The translations under genes and the position numbers were made by a program. Source: Neolentinus lepideus HHB14362 ss-1 (taxonomy: Eukaryota; Basidiomycota; Agaricomycetes; Gloeophyllales; Gloeophyllaceae). From it: a stretch of 64,000 bases of DNA. The stretch is from NCBI GenBank assembly GCA_001632425.1, contig KV425609.1, positions 49,302 through 113,301 of the forward strand. The letters run 5' to 3'. Under the pieces are notes generated by a model. It ran no database searches. It was given only the letters and a program-made list of their open reading frames with translations, and was not told the DNA's origin. Positions 44,120-55,715 of the stretch are shown here, piece after piece. How positions within the stretch are numbered: the stretch's first letter is position 1; each line of letters starts with the position of its first letter.

Positions 44120-47100
44120 ATGTCTGATGCTGCCTCGTCCCTTCACGCTGCTATCCAAGAGGTGGCTGATGCTCTAGCACATCGTGACTTTGAGGAGTCT
44201 CCCATGCTATATGCACTTGTTGGTCTGGTGGTGAGTTTGACTTGGTATTCTCCTTCTAGTGTAGTGCTAATGGCTTTCCTAGCCTATTGACGGTAGCACA
44301 GTGGTGCATGTGGCATGGGAGTGGGAATATGCTGCGCTATGCCTTGAGCTCCTCCCCACTTCTGTTGTGGTGGAGCTGTGCTGATGACTTCCTGCTCTAC
44401 CGTGGGCTCTAGTCATGATGCCACCATCGGTCGAGGAGGTGCTGCCAGTCGAGGAGGAGGAAGAAGTCATCACTCCAGTCACAACCCATATGACGAAAGG
44501 GAAGGGAAAAGAGAAAGTGACAGTTGTGGAGAAGCCTCGGGTGGAGAAAGTGATGTGACCTCGTGCCAAACAGGCATCGTGACAGATAGAGGTGGGCCCA
44601 CTGAATGAACGTTCAGTGAGTACTTCATATGAATCTTCACCTTCTCAAAGCCAATTCTTGCTTGTGCGCTAGTGTGATCACTGTGTCACTAAGGGCTACT
44701 CATGCTACTCTCACCTGGATGCCATGCCTGTGACTGCTTGCTACTCATGCAAGCTTGTGAGGAAAGGCTGCTCGCTCTCCATGGGCATTGTTTCCAATGC
44801 TGAGTGACTGTGGGTGGATGCGGCACACCATCCTGCTCCATCTGGGTCAAAGGCACATACCCTCAAAATGTGAGTAGAGATTGGTGAGTTTTGCTAAGTT
44901 CCTTCATCTGTTCATTGCTAAACTTCTTTCTGTAGTTGAAGAAGGGGAAGATGTCCCCCCCTCATCACCTGAGGTTGCACCACAATCACCGGGTGAAGCA
45001 TCAGGCAGCGTGTTGCCAACTCCTGAGACCTCTGGTGCTACTATGTGGACTTGCACTCATCAGGCAGCAGATGCACTAGATAGCGCTGATGCGGGCCCTT
45101 TGACTGGCGACAAACGGTGATCTGATGGAATGGCAGAGGCACCATCACCCAAGCAATTGTGTTTCCAAGTACCTGGTAAGCTTGTGTTTGTGGTCGCTAC
45201 CTGCCTCTAGCTGACTAGGTGTCCTAGATTTTGGTAGTCAGGTGTTTGACGCAAGCAACCCCAGCCAACTCCTTGGTGTGGTCACTTCCCTCCCAACTAG
45301 ACCTCCACCTCCACCTTCTGTTCCCTCTACCTCTGAAGATCACTCTCTGCAGGAATGGGTCATGGCCATGGAGGCACGCCAAGCGCATCTGGAAGTGCAT
45401 ATTGGCACGCTTGAACATAACAGCCAGGTTTTCCAAGCGTGGGTCGCTGCGCAGCAATATGAGAACCAGGCCTTCTGTCACGCTCTGGAGGCACAGGCCA
45501 TGGAGTTTCAGGAGATGGTGGCAGTGCTGATGTGCACCATCAACCAAGGTATGCATTGGTTCTTCTTCTTCTGTCACTCGTGCTAAGTGTTGCCATCTGT
45601 AGATCATTCTTCCACTGCTCGCACTGCGGGAGTCCCACTCTTTGAGGACCTGCAAAATGTTGATCAAAATGGATATCCCATATAATTACTTTTGAAAAAT
45701 ATTCTGTCATGGGAAAACTTAAATATTTAGAGAATGCTCAGTAGACTGGACAAAATATTATCCACAGCATTACCTTCAAGATGACCACAATGATTAAATA
45801 TAAACAGAATGGAAAAGAAGTAACAAAAGATTTGCTTTCGAAATCCATTTATGGAATGGATATATTTCAGGTTTGGGTAGCCACCTAAGTGGCTATCCAT
45901 ACTTTTAATAATGTTCAGCCTTTTTAATTACATTATTATATAATATATTATTTCACATTTTGGTGTCATCCAAAAGTGAGTCAGAAAATATATATTCCTG
46001 ACTCCGTCAAAATGTATTGCCCATTGACCACCCAGTGATTGCCCGTTGACCACCCAGTGATTGCCTGTTGACCACCTGACCACCCAGTGATTGCCCACTG
46101 ACTGCCCACAAGAGCTATGCCCATGACAACTACTCTATGTAGTAATAGATAATGATGAATATGTACAACTAACCACTACCTTGGCAAGTATTGGGCATCA
46201 TGTGATTAGTGGGCACTCTGTGGGTGGCCACTGGGCCCCCAATGGGCAATCACCATGCGATCACCGGGCAATACATTCTGACTCAGTCCCAAATATATAC
46301 TTTTTTATATACTTTTTTATACCATCAAAAGGTAATATATGGTATTACATAATATAACACCTACATAGCCCTTATGGTAATATATATAATTATTTACCAT
46401 TTAAGAGTCGGCCCAGATTTAAAACAAACTCGCTTACAAAAATGTTTCTCAGAGAAAATATTTTGCTATCAGTTTTGCTTGATGTTTAACTATAGATATT
46501 CAAACAATCTTGAAGATAATAAAATGGATAATATTTCGTCCAGTCTGTTGACTATTCCCTCAGTATATACTTTTCTCTTTGACAGAATGGTTTGCCAAAG
46601 TAATTATATGGGATATCCATTTTGATCAACATTTTGCAGGTCCTCAAAGAGTGAGACTCCCGCAGTGTCAGGAGCTACAGCATGGGTGTTTGTTCCAGTC
46701 CACGGCCTACCCGATGCTCCACTTGGTGGAGCGCTACTTCTTGGACCATCCATCAGTGTGCGTGTCACCGCTCGAAGACTATCTACTCTATGGGTGTGCC
46801 GACGAGACTGAAGAGTGCTCTGAAGCAGTGTGTGATCAAGATCCAACTGGCGAAGACAGCGGAGAGGACTTTGGCGAATGGTGCAAGGAGGAGGAGGAGG
46901 AATCGGAGGGCTGGGGGCTGAACAATGATGAGCAAGAGTACATGCGCTCGTTAGCTAGACTTGCACTGACTGATGCAATACGGCATCCTCGAAGCAGTAG
47001 GGCAGAGAGTACTGACCGCAGCTCCTACAGTGGGCCTGAAGATGTTGAAAAAGAGGATAGCGAGAATGAGTGCGATTGTGCTCTGGTAGTTGATGAGGAT

Positions 47101-47202
47101 GAGAGCGACAATTCTTCATCATCAGTGGATTCATCGGAGGAGGAGGCCAATGCACTCATAGATAAGTATGCACCTCATGATGTAGCACCTTCTCTCTTGT
47201 AG
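44120..47202 (+). pseudogene. Antisense Zn-cluster/coiled-coil gene of gypsy element A (inactivated)
   Basis: Exons with GT...AG introns mirror the better copy at 61392-63392. Exon 1 starts MSDAASSLHAAIQEVADAL. Exon 3 begins directly with a cysteine codon at 44673 and encodes C-x2-C-x6-C-x11-C-x2-C-x6-C (44673-44771), the spacing of a Gal4-type Zn2Cys6 cluster. Later exons give a Pro-rich stretch, a coiled coil (MEARQAHLEVHIGTLEH) and a very acidic C-terminus. It is inactivated by TGATGA in exon 2 (about 44382), a TGA at the end of the zinc exon (44805), and a 1,046-bp transposon at 45622. Zn2Cys6 proteins are usually DNA-binding regulators; that role is inference here. Confidence 0.7.
45622..46667. 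mobile_element. Long-TIR, CACTA-like non-autonomous element
   Basis: The 1,046-bp insertion starts CACTGCGGGAGTC and ends with the inverse. About 70 bp at each end match almost perfectly and a diverged inverted similarity extends for some 350 bp. It is flanked by a 3-bp duplication TCG (45619-45621) / TCA (46668-46670); the uninterrupted relative at 62.86 kb has TCG, so one copy shows a CpG transition. CACTG ends and 3-bp duplications fit the CACTA/EnSpm group. Inside, 46010-46100 holds tandem ATTGCCCGTTGACCACCCAG units of about 21 bp. No transposase is encoded. Confidence 0.75.
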
Positions 47203-47417
47203 AATAGAAATCTTGTCTTGTAAATAAAATCGCTCAATCTTGCATGCATGCTCATTCTTGCACGAGTCTTGAAACTTCTTTTGTCCTTGACCGGATAGCA
47301 CTGGTGTCTTGAGTGGATGGTAATGTAGATAGCGATAAATAGCACATATAATGAAACAAAGTGAAAAACTGAAAAAAAACTGAAAAATTTGTGTGTGCAC
47401 ACTGGTTGAACAGTGTT

Positions 47418-47460
47418 CCCTCCTCCCCCGGACTTTAAAATGGGGACTGTCCTCAGTTCT
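47418..47460 (-). promoter_or_regulatory. PPT-like motif, copy on the pol side of the antisense gene
   Basis: The minus strand reads GAACTGAGGACAGTCCCC, then TTTTAAAGTCCGGGGGAGGAGGG. The related motif next to the LTR is at 44016-44053. Equivalent motifs are at 57238-57277, 61285-61324 and 63603-63644. A purine run directly upstream of an LTR normally primes plus-strand DNA synthesis. Confidence 0.6.
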
Positions 47461-47589
47461 TCATGAGAGGAGGAGTTGCACTAGAAAACAAATGGCAGAG
47501 TTGTGTCTGGTTTGAAATATAAAGAACCAATAAATGATCAAATGAATAACAAACTTGTAATGAAAAAGACTATAAGAAACAAAATGAAC

Positions 47590-47906
47590 TTAATCATCTG
47601 TGGCTAGTGCATCCTCATTGCCATGGTCATCGAGCTCCTCCATGCGATGGACTTGGTCATCGCCGATGTCTGTGAAGTCGTCGGGTAGCGGAATTGTCTT
47701 GCATGCTAGATAGGGAATAATGCAAAAGGCCACAGTAGGTCTGTTGAACAGGGTACCATCAAGTTTGGCGAGGATGTAGGCACCACCGTGATTGTGCGAT
47801 ACAACAATGAGTGGTCCGAGATAGCATGGGTGCATCTTGCGGTTGAGCGATTTTTCAATAGCAGTGTTGTGCATGAGTGCTAGGTCACCGTGCTTGAAGT
47901 CGAAGT
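47590..47906 (-). pseudogene. Ty3/gypsy integrase C-terminal fragment (element A)
   Basis: The frame encodes KSLNRKMHPCYLGPLIVVSH, then GGAYILAKLDGTLF and an acidic tail to TAA at 47590. It matches the end of the plus-strand integrase at 56.9-57.1 kb, the post-core GPY/F-like region of this gypsy clade. Everything N-terminal is absent. Confidence 0.8.
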
Positions 47907-48865
47907 CTCATATCATATGCATGTGCACCTAATGCTGTAGTATTAATGTATTACATATCTAATATTTTAACAAACCCTTATGCAATACCCAGTAATGTTT
48001 TAAGTGTAATGTATTAATGCCCCGGGTTGCACCATACATTGCCCCGGAACCTGGGCTGGGTTTGAATTAGACTGCCTGGCACCCAGGCATCAAGATCTCA
48101 ATCGGGTTTGGATGTCAAGTGTGGGAAAAAGGCTGCTATATTGGTGATAATAGCCTGGGACCTTGGTTCTGGCCCGGGAAAATGCGGAAAAATCGGAATA
48201 AATCAGAATATATTCCTGGACCCATTTGGGACCCATCCAGTACTAAAAATAGATTGATATATATATAGAATGCTGCAGAATGGGATTCAGCTGCCCATAT
48301 AAATTCGCAAAAAATGCCGAAAAATGCGGAAAAAATCAGAGTAGCTCCTGGGACCTGATGGGGTCAGATGGCATCATGATATTATGTAATCCTTTCATGA
48401 TATCCATTCAGCTGCTCATATAAAATCGGAAAAAATGCCTAAAAATGCGCAAAAAATCAGGGTAGTTGTTAGGACCCCTTGGGCCCAGAGGCCATCATGA
48501 TATTATGTAATCAACTACCTGATATGAACACCATTTGATGTTATACACCTCTGGAACCCATTTTTCACCCTCTTTCCACTGGTGTGGTCCATTTCTCTAT
48601 CTGGATGAGATTTGTCATGGTTGTAGCACCTCAGCCATTAGAGCTATAGATATGGGACTTGTCCCATACATTTATATCAGCTACCAGCTATCTATGGGTA
48701 CCAAAAACTACCAAAAGTATTTTTTCATGCACCACATTTAAAACACTTTTTCGTGTTTTCCCACACTAGCACCTCACCCCACAACTTGCCTTTTTGGGAA
48801 TATGGTCACCCAATATAGGGCTACAGGTTTACTTAAGACACCGTGAGATTCTGATGAGTGGGTGG
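47907..48865. repeat. AT-rich repeat DNA with a 121-bp tandem pair
   Basis: Units starting CAGCTGCCCATATAAA-like at 48288 and CAGCTGCTCATATAAAA at 48409 share the body CGGAAAAA..ATCA...CATCATGATATTATGTAAT, a period of about 121 bp; a weaker partial unit lies upstream near 48170. The first 80 bp (AATGTATTACATATCTAATATTTTAA) also occur at the very end of the window after the other truncated integrase. No gene seen. Confidence 0.6.
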
Positions 48866-48875
48866 CTACTTACCA

Positions 48876-49573
48876 CTTTTGGGTAGTACCCCCCCTGCAG
48901 CCTCTCCCCAGCTACCGCTTTTGGTTCTGGTAGTCAATATCACTCCTTCCTAGTGTATACTAGTGTATCAGAGTATACTGACCAAGTCCGGGACCATTTG
49001 GGCCATTATTCAGTGACCCAGTACTGATTGACCTCAAAATCATGCATTTATTGATACCCTACTACAGCCAGTATACCTACTGCACTGGAAACATGTCATA
49101 ATATAGCCTAGAGTATCCCCACTCAACCCTAGATCCTATCTCAGTCACCCCACATACTGCCCAGTACCACAATGCACTGTAAACAGCTTGTTCCAGTGGA
49201 CACTAGTAGCTCAGGTCATTAGTCCAAACAGTCCGAAAATGATCCGAAAATGTCAGAGAAGCTGTTTGCTATTCAAATGTGATACTATGCAGCCTTTGGC
49301 ATAACTGGGATATGATCTAGGGCTGAGTGGGGATACTCTACGCTATATTATGACATGTTTCCAGTGCAGTAGGTATACTGGCTGTAGTAGGGTATCAATA
49401 AATGCATGATTTTGAGGTCAATCAGTACTGGGTCACTGAATAATGGCCCAAATGGTCCCAGACTCGGTCAGTATACTCTGATACACTAGTATACACTAGC
49501 AAGGAGTTATATTGACCACTAGATCCAAAAGCAGTAGCTGGGGAGAGGCTGCAGGGGGGGTACTACCCAAAAG
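48876..49573. repeat. Large palindrome with about 272-bp arms
   Basis: Left arm 48876-49146 and right arm 49301-49573 are near reverse complements, the ends reading CTTTTGGGTAGTACCCCCC. The loop of about 155 bp contains no gene. The right end continues CAGTG, so the outer terminus may be CACTG, as in the element at 45.6 kb. Non-coding fold-back element. Confidence 0.8.
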
Positions 49574-49578
49574 CAGTG

Positions 49579-50340
49579 ATATGCACTGGACGATCCTGCC
49601 TGGAGAAAATGGCATTTCAACGACCTAACACTACCCTTGTCTGCAACAGATATGAGGCATCTGTGGGTATACGGACAGTTAGGTGTGCCAGATGGTATCG
49701 CGCATCAGGCCTATCTGCAGATGACTCACAGACAGGGTCACGTGGAATGTATCCACTCAATGCGCATGGAGGGCAGAGGTCGACGCATATCCTATACCGG
49801 CAACCGAGATGGTCTCAGATCATCAGACTCAGTAGGGCCGATGGGTAGTAACACACGGGACAACATCAAGGCAGTTCACTACCCATGCTGCAGCAGGCAT
49901 TGCAAAGGCACATGGGAGACCGCTGATCCTTTGATGGACATAGTAGAGGCCTATCCTTCTGGAATGACAGGCCAGGGAAGCATTCACAAAAAGGGTAGCT
50001 GAAGGTCCACCACTACTATGAACAGTTTGGTAGTGTGCATTACTGGATGTGAAAGGATGGTTGAGGCTAAGACCGCAGAGGATATGCCATGAGGCTCATA
50101 GCTTTCCTCGACACCTCAGGAGCATTGTGGATGTGGGTGCACCTAACTGATGACAGGACCAGATGGGTGTAGGAGTCATTGGCGGGAGGATGCACTTACG
50201 CATTCAGGGTCAAGAGTATGGACATGACAGGTGAAGTCTTAGGGATGGTTTGTGGTGTGAAGGAGTCTCGTCGAAGGGGACAGGATAAAGGCGATAGGAA
50301 GACAAGCAAGAGGAAAAGTTTGTACCCCCATTAGCTTGTA
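49579..50340. other. Unplaced remnant
   Basis: A plus-strand frame 49637-50002 is open but has no motif I recognise; many CpG sites remain here. It could be part of an unknown transposon or chance. A direct link to the downstream gypsy is not visible. Confidence 0.3.
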
Positions 50341-50985
50341 GTGGGTTCTCTCCCTCTAGTCTCATTCTGTACAACTCAGTGCTTACCTCTAAAAAGACAT
50401 TTTTACTCTCTGAGTGTCTTTGTGCTCTGAGGCAGCTCGTCTAATTGATCTATTGACTCGTCCATGGTGAGTCGTTCCCTAACCAGTAAAGCTAATCCAA
50501 GCCTAGTCTAGTCTATTATGCGAGCGGACGTCGTCCCCGCTTCGCCAGAGAAGTACCTGTGACCTGAGTGTCTGTGAGCATTCATCAGCGACCCTAGCAG
50601 CCCTGAGTGGTTTTGTGCTAGGTTCAGGCAAGAAGCCTCAGTAGCATCCGAGTACGCATTGCATTTAGTAGGGCCCGTGTGTCCACGACCATAGTCTACC
50701 TTGTCCACCTTCCTCCCACCTTACTAAATGGTGTCCGTGTCTCAGTGCGCGCGACTTCAGTCCTCGACCCCACGAACCTTAGCAAAGTGTCCGTAGGCCA
50801 TTCTACCCTTCCGACCCTAGTCAGACGACATCCCCCATCTATCTAGCAGAGCATAGGTTTAGGTGTTTTACCCCCGAGGTCGAGCACATCTGCCTATTGC
50901 TTGCACTCTGTTTATAACCTACCGACCTTTGCGCCCATCTCGTGCATATGGATTCCCCCTTTGTGTCCGTGCACGTAGCATATCA
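50341..50985 (+). mobile_element. Probable 5' LTR (3' part) of Ty3/gypsy element B
   Basis: The segment ends GTAGCATATCA at 50985, the same terminal word as the other gypsy LTR family, and is followed by TTTTGGAGCCCACCGCGAGG, which has the form of a primer-binding site. The LTR start could not be fixed and there is no matching 3' LTR in the window, so the left border is approximate. Confidence 0.45.
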
Positions 50986-51006
50986 TTTTGGAGCCCACCG
51001 CGAGGA
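50986..51006 (+). promoter_or_regulatory. Putative primer-binding site of gypsy element B
   Basis: TGGAGCCCACCGCGAGG starts 3 bp after the LTR end CATATCA. Position and the TGG start fit a tRNA 3'-end primer site; the tRNA was not identified. Confidence 0.45.
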
Positions 51007-51047
51007 GTCGGGTTTACCATTGAACATCAGACACCATTCCGAGGAAG

Positions 51048-52559
51048 GTGCAGTTGAGCACTGCTAAGAAGCTAGCAGTATCATCTTTGCAGGACTCAAA
51101 TGTTTTGAGGGCTACGCAATCCAGTTTAGCCAAGCTTAGGAAGCAACGACCAGTGGACCCATCAGTGGATCCTCCTGTTGAAACTAGAGTCACAGCAGAC
51201 AAAGAAGAGCAACCTCTCACATCGCAAATCAAGTCTACTGACAATGACTTATATCATTCTCCCTCGTCCATAGCCGGCTCTTCTCTAACACTACCTAGTG
51301 ATTTGTCTGTAGACCTTACGGAGGTCAAGAACAAGTCACTCAGCAATCAGGACGTTGATTCCTTACCTACCACTCAAGAAGAAGAGTCAGCAAACTATAC
51401 CAAAATGATGAACACTACGCACATGCCAACACGTAACTGCCAGACGGTGCCATCCTTCGATGCGAACCAGCCTAAGACAATTCTATGCTACCTGGAGGAC
51501 TTAGAGGATCTATTCAAAGCAGCGTCCATTACCAAAAATGACAAGAAGAAGAAGTACGTGACCAAGTACGTGTCCCTCACCATGGAGGATCTCTGGGGAT
51601 TGCTAGCCTCAGCCACAGACAGGGTGAAAACATATGAAGATTTCAAGACAGAGATTTTATCTCTATATCCCACCACCTCAGAGACAAACCGCAAGTATTC
51701 CATTAAGGATGTTGAGGATCTTATCCGCAAGACACATGGCAAATTGATGACCTCACTGGTACAACTCACGGCATACTATCACAAGTTCATTGCTATTACT
51801 TCATATTTGGCAAAGAAGGATGACTTCTCCCCAGGCGAGCAAGCCCATATGTTTAAGAGAGGTCTTCCAGATGAGTTCTACGATCGTGTAGCCCAGCGTC
51901 TACAACTTGCACACCCTACGAAAAGACCGTCTGACTCTTACTCACTCAAGGAGTATTATGAGGTGGCTGACTTTGTACTCTCTGGGACAGCTAGCGTGGC
52001 CGATCTGCTACCAAACCATCCGATGATCTCTAGCATGGTGGCCAGTGGATGGACAGCCAACGGAGTCATAATACCATCGATAGTAGTGGCCCAACCTATG
52101 GGACAAGTCAAGACAGAGGAAATGATCCCATTAGCAGAATCCATCAAGTCGCTCACACAAGCACTAAAACCAGTCATTGAGTCATCATGTTCCACGCCTG
52201 CACCAGCGCGAGCCATTCCTAGAGGGACATCGTGCTTGTATTGTGGCGAGCCTGGATGTATGATCAATATGTGTCCAAAGGTTGCTGAGGACATTCATGC
52301 TGGCATCTGTAAGAGAGACGTCCATGGACGTGTAGTATTACCCAGTGGAGCAGAACCACAGATGATTCCGGGTAACTGGATTTGGGACAAGTACCATGAA
52401 TATCATCGATGCAATCCAGGGCAGCACGCCGTAGGAATGATGACTGTCCACGAGGATGACTCTCTGTTGACGATGGCATTAGAAGTGGTGGAAGAGGATC
52501 CATACACTCTCAAGGCATTGACAGCAGCACACCAAGCCAGGATTGACGCTCTAGAGTGA
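51048..52559 (+). pseudogene. Ty3/gypsy Gag (element B)
   Basis: A 503-codon open frame. It starts with Ser/Thr-rich sequence, then a capsid-like part (FDANQPKTILCYLEDLEDLF ... YVSLTMEDLWGLL ... ILSLYPTT ... YYEVADFVLSG). A knuckle reads CLYCGEPGCMINMCP, where the usual His is Cys. No clear ATG: the frame opens at a GTG, so the start is uncertain. It probably fuses to Pol downstream. Gag forms the particle. Confidence 0.8.
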
Positions 52560-52658
52560 GAAATCTATGAACTACAAGGGAAACAGGTGTTCGATGGCAT
52601 CCACATGCCCCCTTGTCCTTGACCATTCCCTCAGCACACAGCAAGGAACGGACTGCCT

Positions 52659-53648
52659 ATGGGTCCACGAGGAGAAACTTTGCCGCCAGTCGCTAATGCA
52701 GCCCCAGCACCCAAACCCCCTACTCAAGCATCGCAACCTTTCAGCGCCCCTTATCATCCTTTTGCTAAGTCTAGGGACGGCGTCCAGCCAAGACACACAG
52801 TGGAAGAAGCAAAGCGTGATTTTGCGAAGAACACTATGGACAAGCGACAGCCCACGTATGCTACACGGGCGCCAGTCTATAACGTGGAGATTGGGCAGCA
52901 AGTATTTGATAGGTCTTTGAGTGGGAACATCACGCTTTCTACCAAAGAGCTACTATCAATTGCACCAGAAATCAGAGACCAGTATCAGATGCTGGTAACA
53001 CCCAAAAGGCCAGTGGCAGAGAAGCCTATGGCGGTCACTTCACTAGAACATGGGAGTGACACAGATGGCTTCTGCCTTGACGCACTGGACATCACTATGT
53101 TTCCAGAGGATCTGTACCCCCAGCCAGCATCAGCTTTCTTAGGGACCAGCTCAGTACAGGTACAGGAGGACAATAATGGATGAGAAGTGGCACGCGAGTC
53201 GTTGTCTCTCCGATCAGTCATAGCGCTGGTGGACAATGCACTAGAAGTCGAATGTGTCGTGGACCCGGGATCTCAAGTAGTAGCCATGTGAGATGCATTA
53301 TGTCACCAACTGGGGATCCAGTATGATCCGAGAGTGCGGTTGCAGATGCAATCCACCAATAAGTCACTGAATATGTTGTTGGGCCTAGCAAGGAACGTGC
53401 CCTTTCAATTCAGAGACGTTACCCTCTATCTACAGGTGCACGTCATACCCGATCCCACCTATGATGTACTCTTGGGAAGACTCTTCGATGTCCTCACCAA
53501 GAGCTGCATCAATAATTTTCGAGATGAGATGCAGACAATTACCATCCAGGACCCTAACACCAAGTCCTGCACTGTTATCCCAACCTACGCCCATGGACAA
53601 GTGAGGTTTCGGAGTCACAACCACTGGGTCAGTCCGGTCGACGAATAA
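52659..53648 (+). pseudogene. Gag-Pol linker and aspartic protease (element B)
   Basis: 52659-53183 encodes a Pro-rich linker and a helical part. After a stop at 53181, the frame around 53230-53290 reads VVDPGSQVV, the protease active site (usually D-S/T-G), then a TGA at 53289 and a retropepsin-like PDPTYDVLLGRLFDVL, ending at 53646. At least two nonsense codons and frame changes make it non-functional. Confidence 0.7.
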
Positions 53649-54012
53649 TCGAGCAGACACCTATGTCACAGCCCTTGTCGAGCGGGATCCCTCTAGTGGC
53701 AAATTCTACTTCAGCTCAATACAAAAGGTTGATCTAGAGAATGACCAAGATACCAAGAATGTGATTTTCTCTTATCTCTCAGCATGCAATTTGCTGTCCA
53801 TCAAGGAGCAATACCAACACTCCAATCAGTTCATTCTTGAGACTGACAACAGTCCAGAAAATATAGAAAATCCAGAAAGAAATCTTGATGCAACCACTGA
53901 GGTTTTCCTGCAGATGAAGAAAAAGTATAAACCTGTAGCGTTAAAGGTAAAGCCAATACCTATGATGCTACCATGAGAGTATTGCATCATTCACAATATT
54001 ACTGGAGATCCT

Positions 54013-55218
54013 TTGACAGAAATGCCACCCCTGATGCCGCATCTGCCAGAGTTTAAGCCCCATGGACGCTATACTGCAGAGCGTCGTGAGGCTTTACACA
54101 AAGCTCATGGATCAGACTTTCTCTCCACGGAAGAGTTCAAACTCCTAGATGACCTTATGTGCAAACAGCACAAGGGTTTCACTTGGGATGACATGGAGTG
54201 CAGATGCTTCTGGCACGATTTCTTCCCACCGATAGATTTCCCGGTGGTACCACACATGCCGTGGGTGGAATGCAACATACCCATTCCCCCCGGTATCTAC
54301 AACAAAGTATGCAGAGTCATCAAGAAGAAGGTGGACGTGGGAGTATATGAACCCTCAAACACGTCCTATAGATCACGATGGTTCTGTGTACTCAAAAAGG
54401 ACAGCAAGCCATTGCGACTCGTCCACAGGCTGGAACCTTTGAACTGGGTTACTATCCAACACTCGGGTGTTGTGCCAATACCCGACCACATGGCAGAACA
54501 GTTCGCAGGTCAAGCCTGTGGAGGAATGTTGGACCTGTACATTGGGTATGATGAGCACGAAATTGCGGAAGGCTCATGGGACCTTACTACCTTCCAGTCT
54601 CCCTATGGTGCTTTGCAACTGGTAATGCTGCCGATGGGATGGACAAATTCTGTGCCTATCTTTCATGATGATGTAAGCAGCATCTTGCAGCCAGAAATCC
54701 CCCAGTATATGATACCCTATATCAATGACGTACCTGTCCGTGGTCCGGCGACTCGATATGAGCTACCGGATGGGACACATGAGAAGATACCGGAAAACCC
54801 AGGCATTCGGCACTTCATCTGGGAACATTTCCAAAACCTGAATCGTATCATCCAGCGAATGAGGTACTGTGGCGGAACATTCTCAGGTCTCAAGCTCATT
54901 CTTTGTGGACCTGAGGTAATGGTCATCGGACACAAGTGTACTTATGAGGGAAGAGTACCAGATGAGAAACGTATAGAAATAATCTGGAACTGGGGACCAT
55001 GTCACAACATATTGGATGTCCGTGCATTCCTAGGGACAGTTGGGGTTATGCAGATTTTCATCAGGGATTACGGGAAGCAAACCAGTCAGCTAGTCAAGCT
55101 AACTCGTAAGGACGAACTGTTCGTGTGGGGTCCATTGCAGCAGGAGGCAATGGACGGTCTCAAGGCGATAGTTCTGAAGTGTCCAGCATTGAAGCCCATT
55201 GACTATCACTCTGAATGA
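54013..55218 (+). pseudogene. Ty3/gypsy reverse transcriptase (element B), active site altered
   Basis: The frame shows RT motifs GVYEPSNTSYRSRWFCV, LRLVHRLEPLN, FQSPYGALQLVMLPMGWTN and LRYCGG-like blocks. The polymerase motif reads PYINDVPV where the family has Y-I-D-D, so one catalytic Asp is Asn (a single G-to-A). Stop at 55218. RNase H continues at 55222 onward (AVDTLYIAIGF), frame-shifted. Confidence 0.82.
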
Positions 55219-55715
55219 CCCGTGATCTTGGCGGTGGACACATTGTATATCGCCATCGGTTTCTATCTGTGTCAGAGGGTGGACGAACATACAGCAAAGA
55301 GGAACTATAATTGCTTTGGTTTGATCACCCTGAACGAGTGCGAAAGCCGATACTCGCAAGTGAAACTCGATATTTACGGATTATACCGCAGCATGTGCAC
55401 ACTCTGCCTCTACATTATAGGGGTATGGAACATGGTCATCAAGATGGATGCTCGTTATGTCAAAGGAATGCTCAAGAATCCAGATATAGCACCATCAGCT
55501 AGTATCAACCGGTGGATTGTTGCAATCCTGACCTTCCATTTCACTCTAGTCCATGTACTGATGGTCTATCCTGACATGTCCGTCAACCAGATGATCCACC
55601 AGTCAATGAAGATGAAGAAGGCGAGTATGAGGACTGGATTGATAAGGTCCATGGCTTCGTACACTTTGTTAACCCGGTACCTTACATTGTCGAACATCCT
55701 TCAGTCGCAGTCTAC

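Larger units (their letters stand above)
42756..47906 (-). mobile_element. Ty3/gypsy element A, 5'-truncated, carrying an antisense gene
   Basis: On the minus strand: an integrase C-terminal fragment (47906-47590), a PPT-like motif (47460-47418), the antisense gene (44120-47202, plus strand, with its own intron set and AATAAA near 47224), a second PPT-like motif (44053-44016), and the 3' LTR. The rest of pol, gag and the 5' LTR are missing; the integrase stops abruptly at about 47906 against unrelated AT-rich DNA. Confidence 0.8.

Noticed and set aside
44279..44569. Minus-strand ORF opposite antisense gene A (and 61552-62106 opposite C)
   Set aside because: Shadow of the spliced plus-strand gene; Ser-rich content follows from the Asp/Glu codons on the other strand.
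49637..50002. A coding gene at 49.6-50.0 kb
   Set aside because: Open frame without recognisable domain or intron signals; kept only as unplaced remnant.
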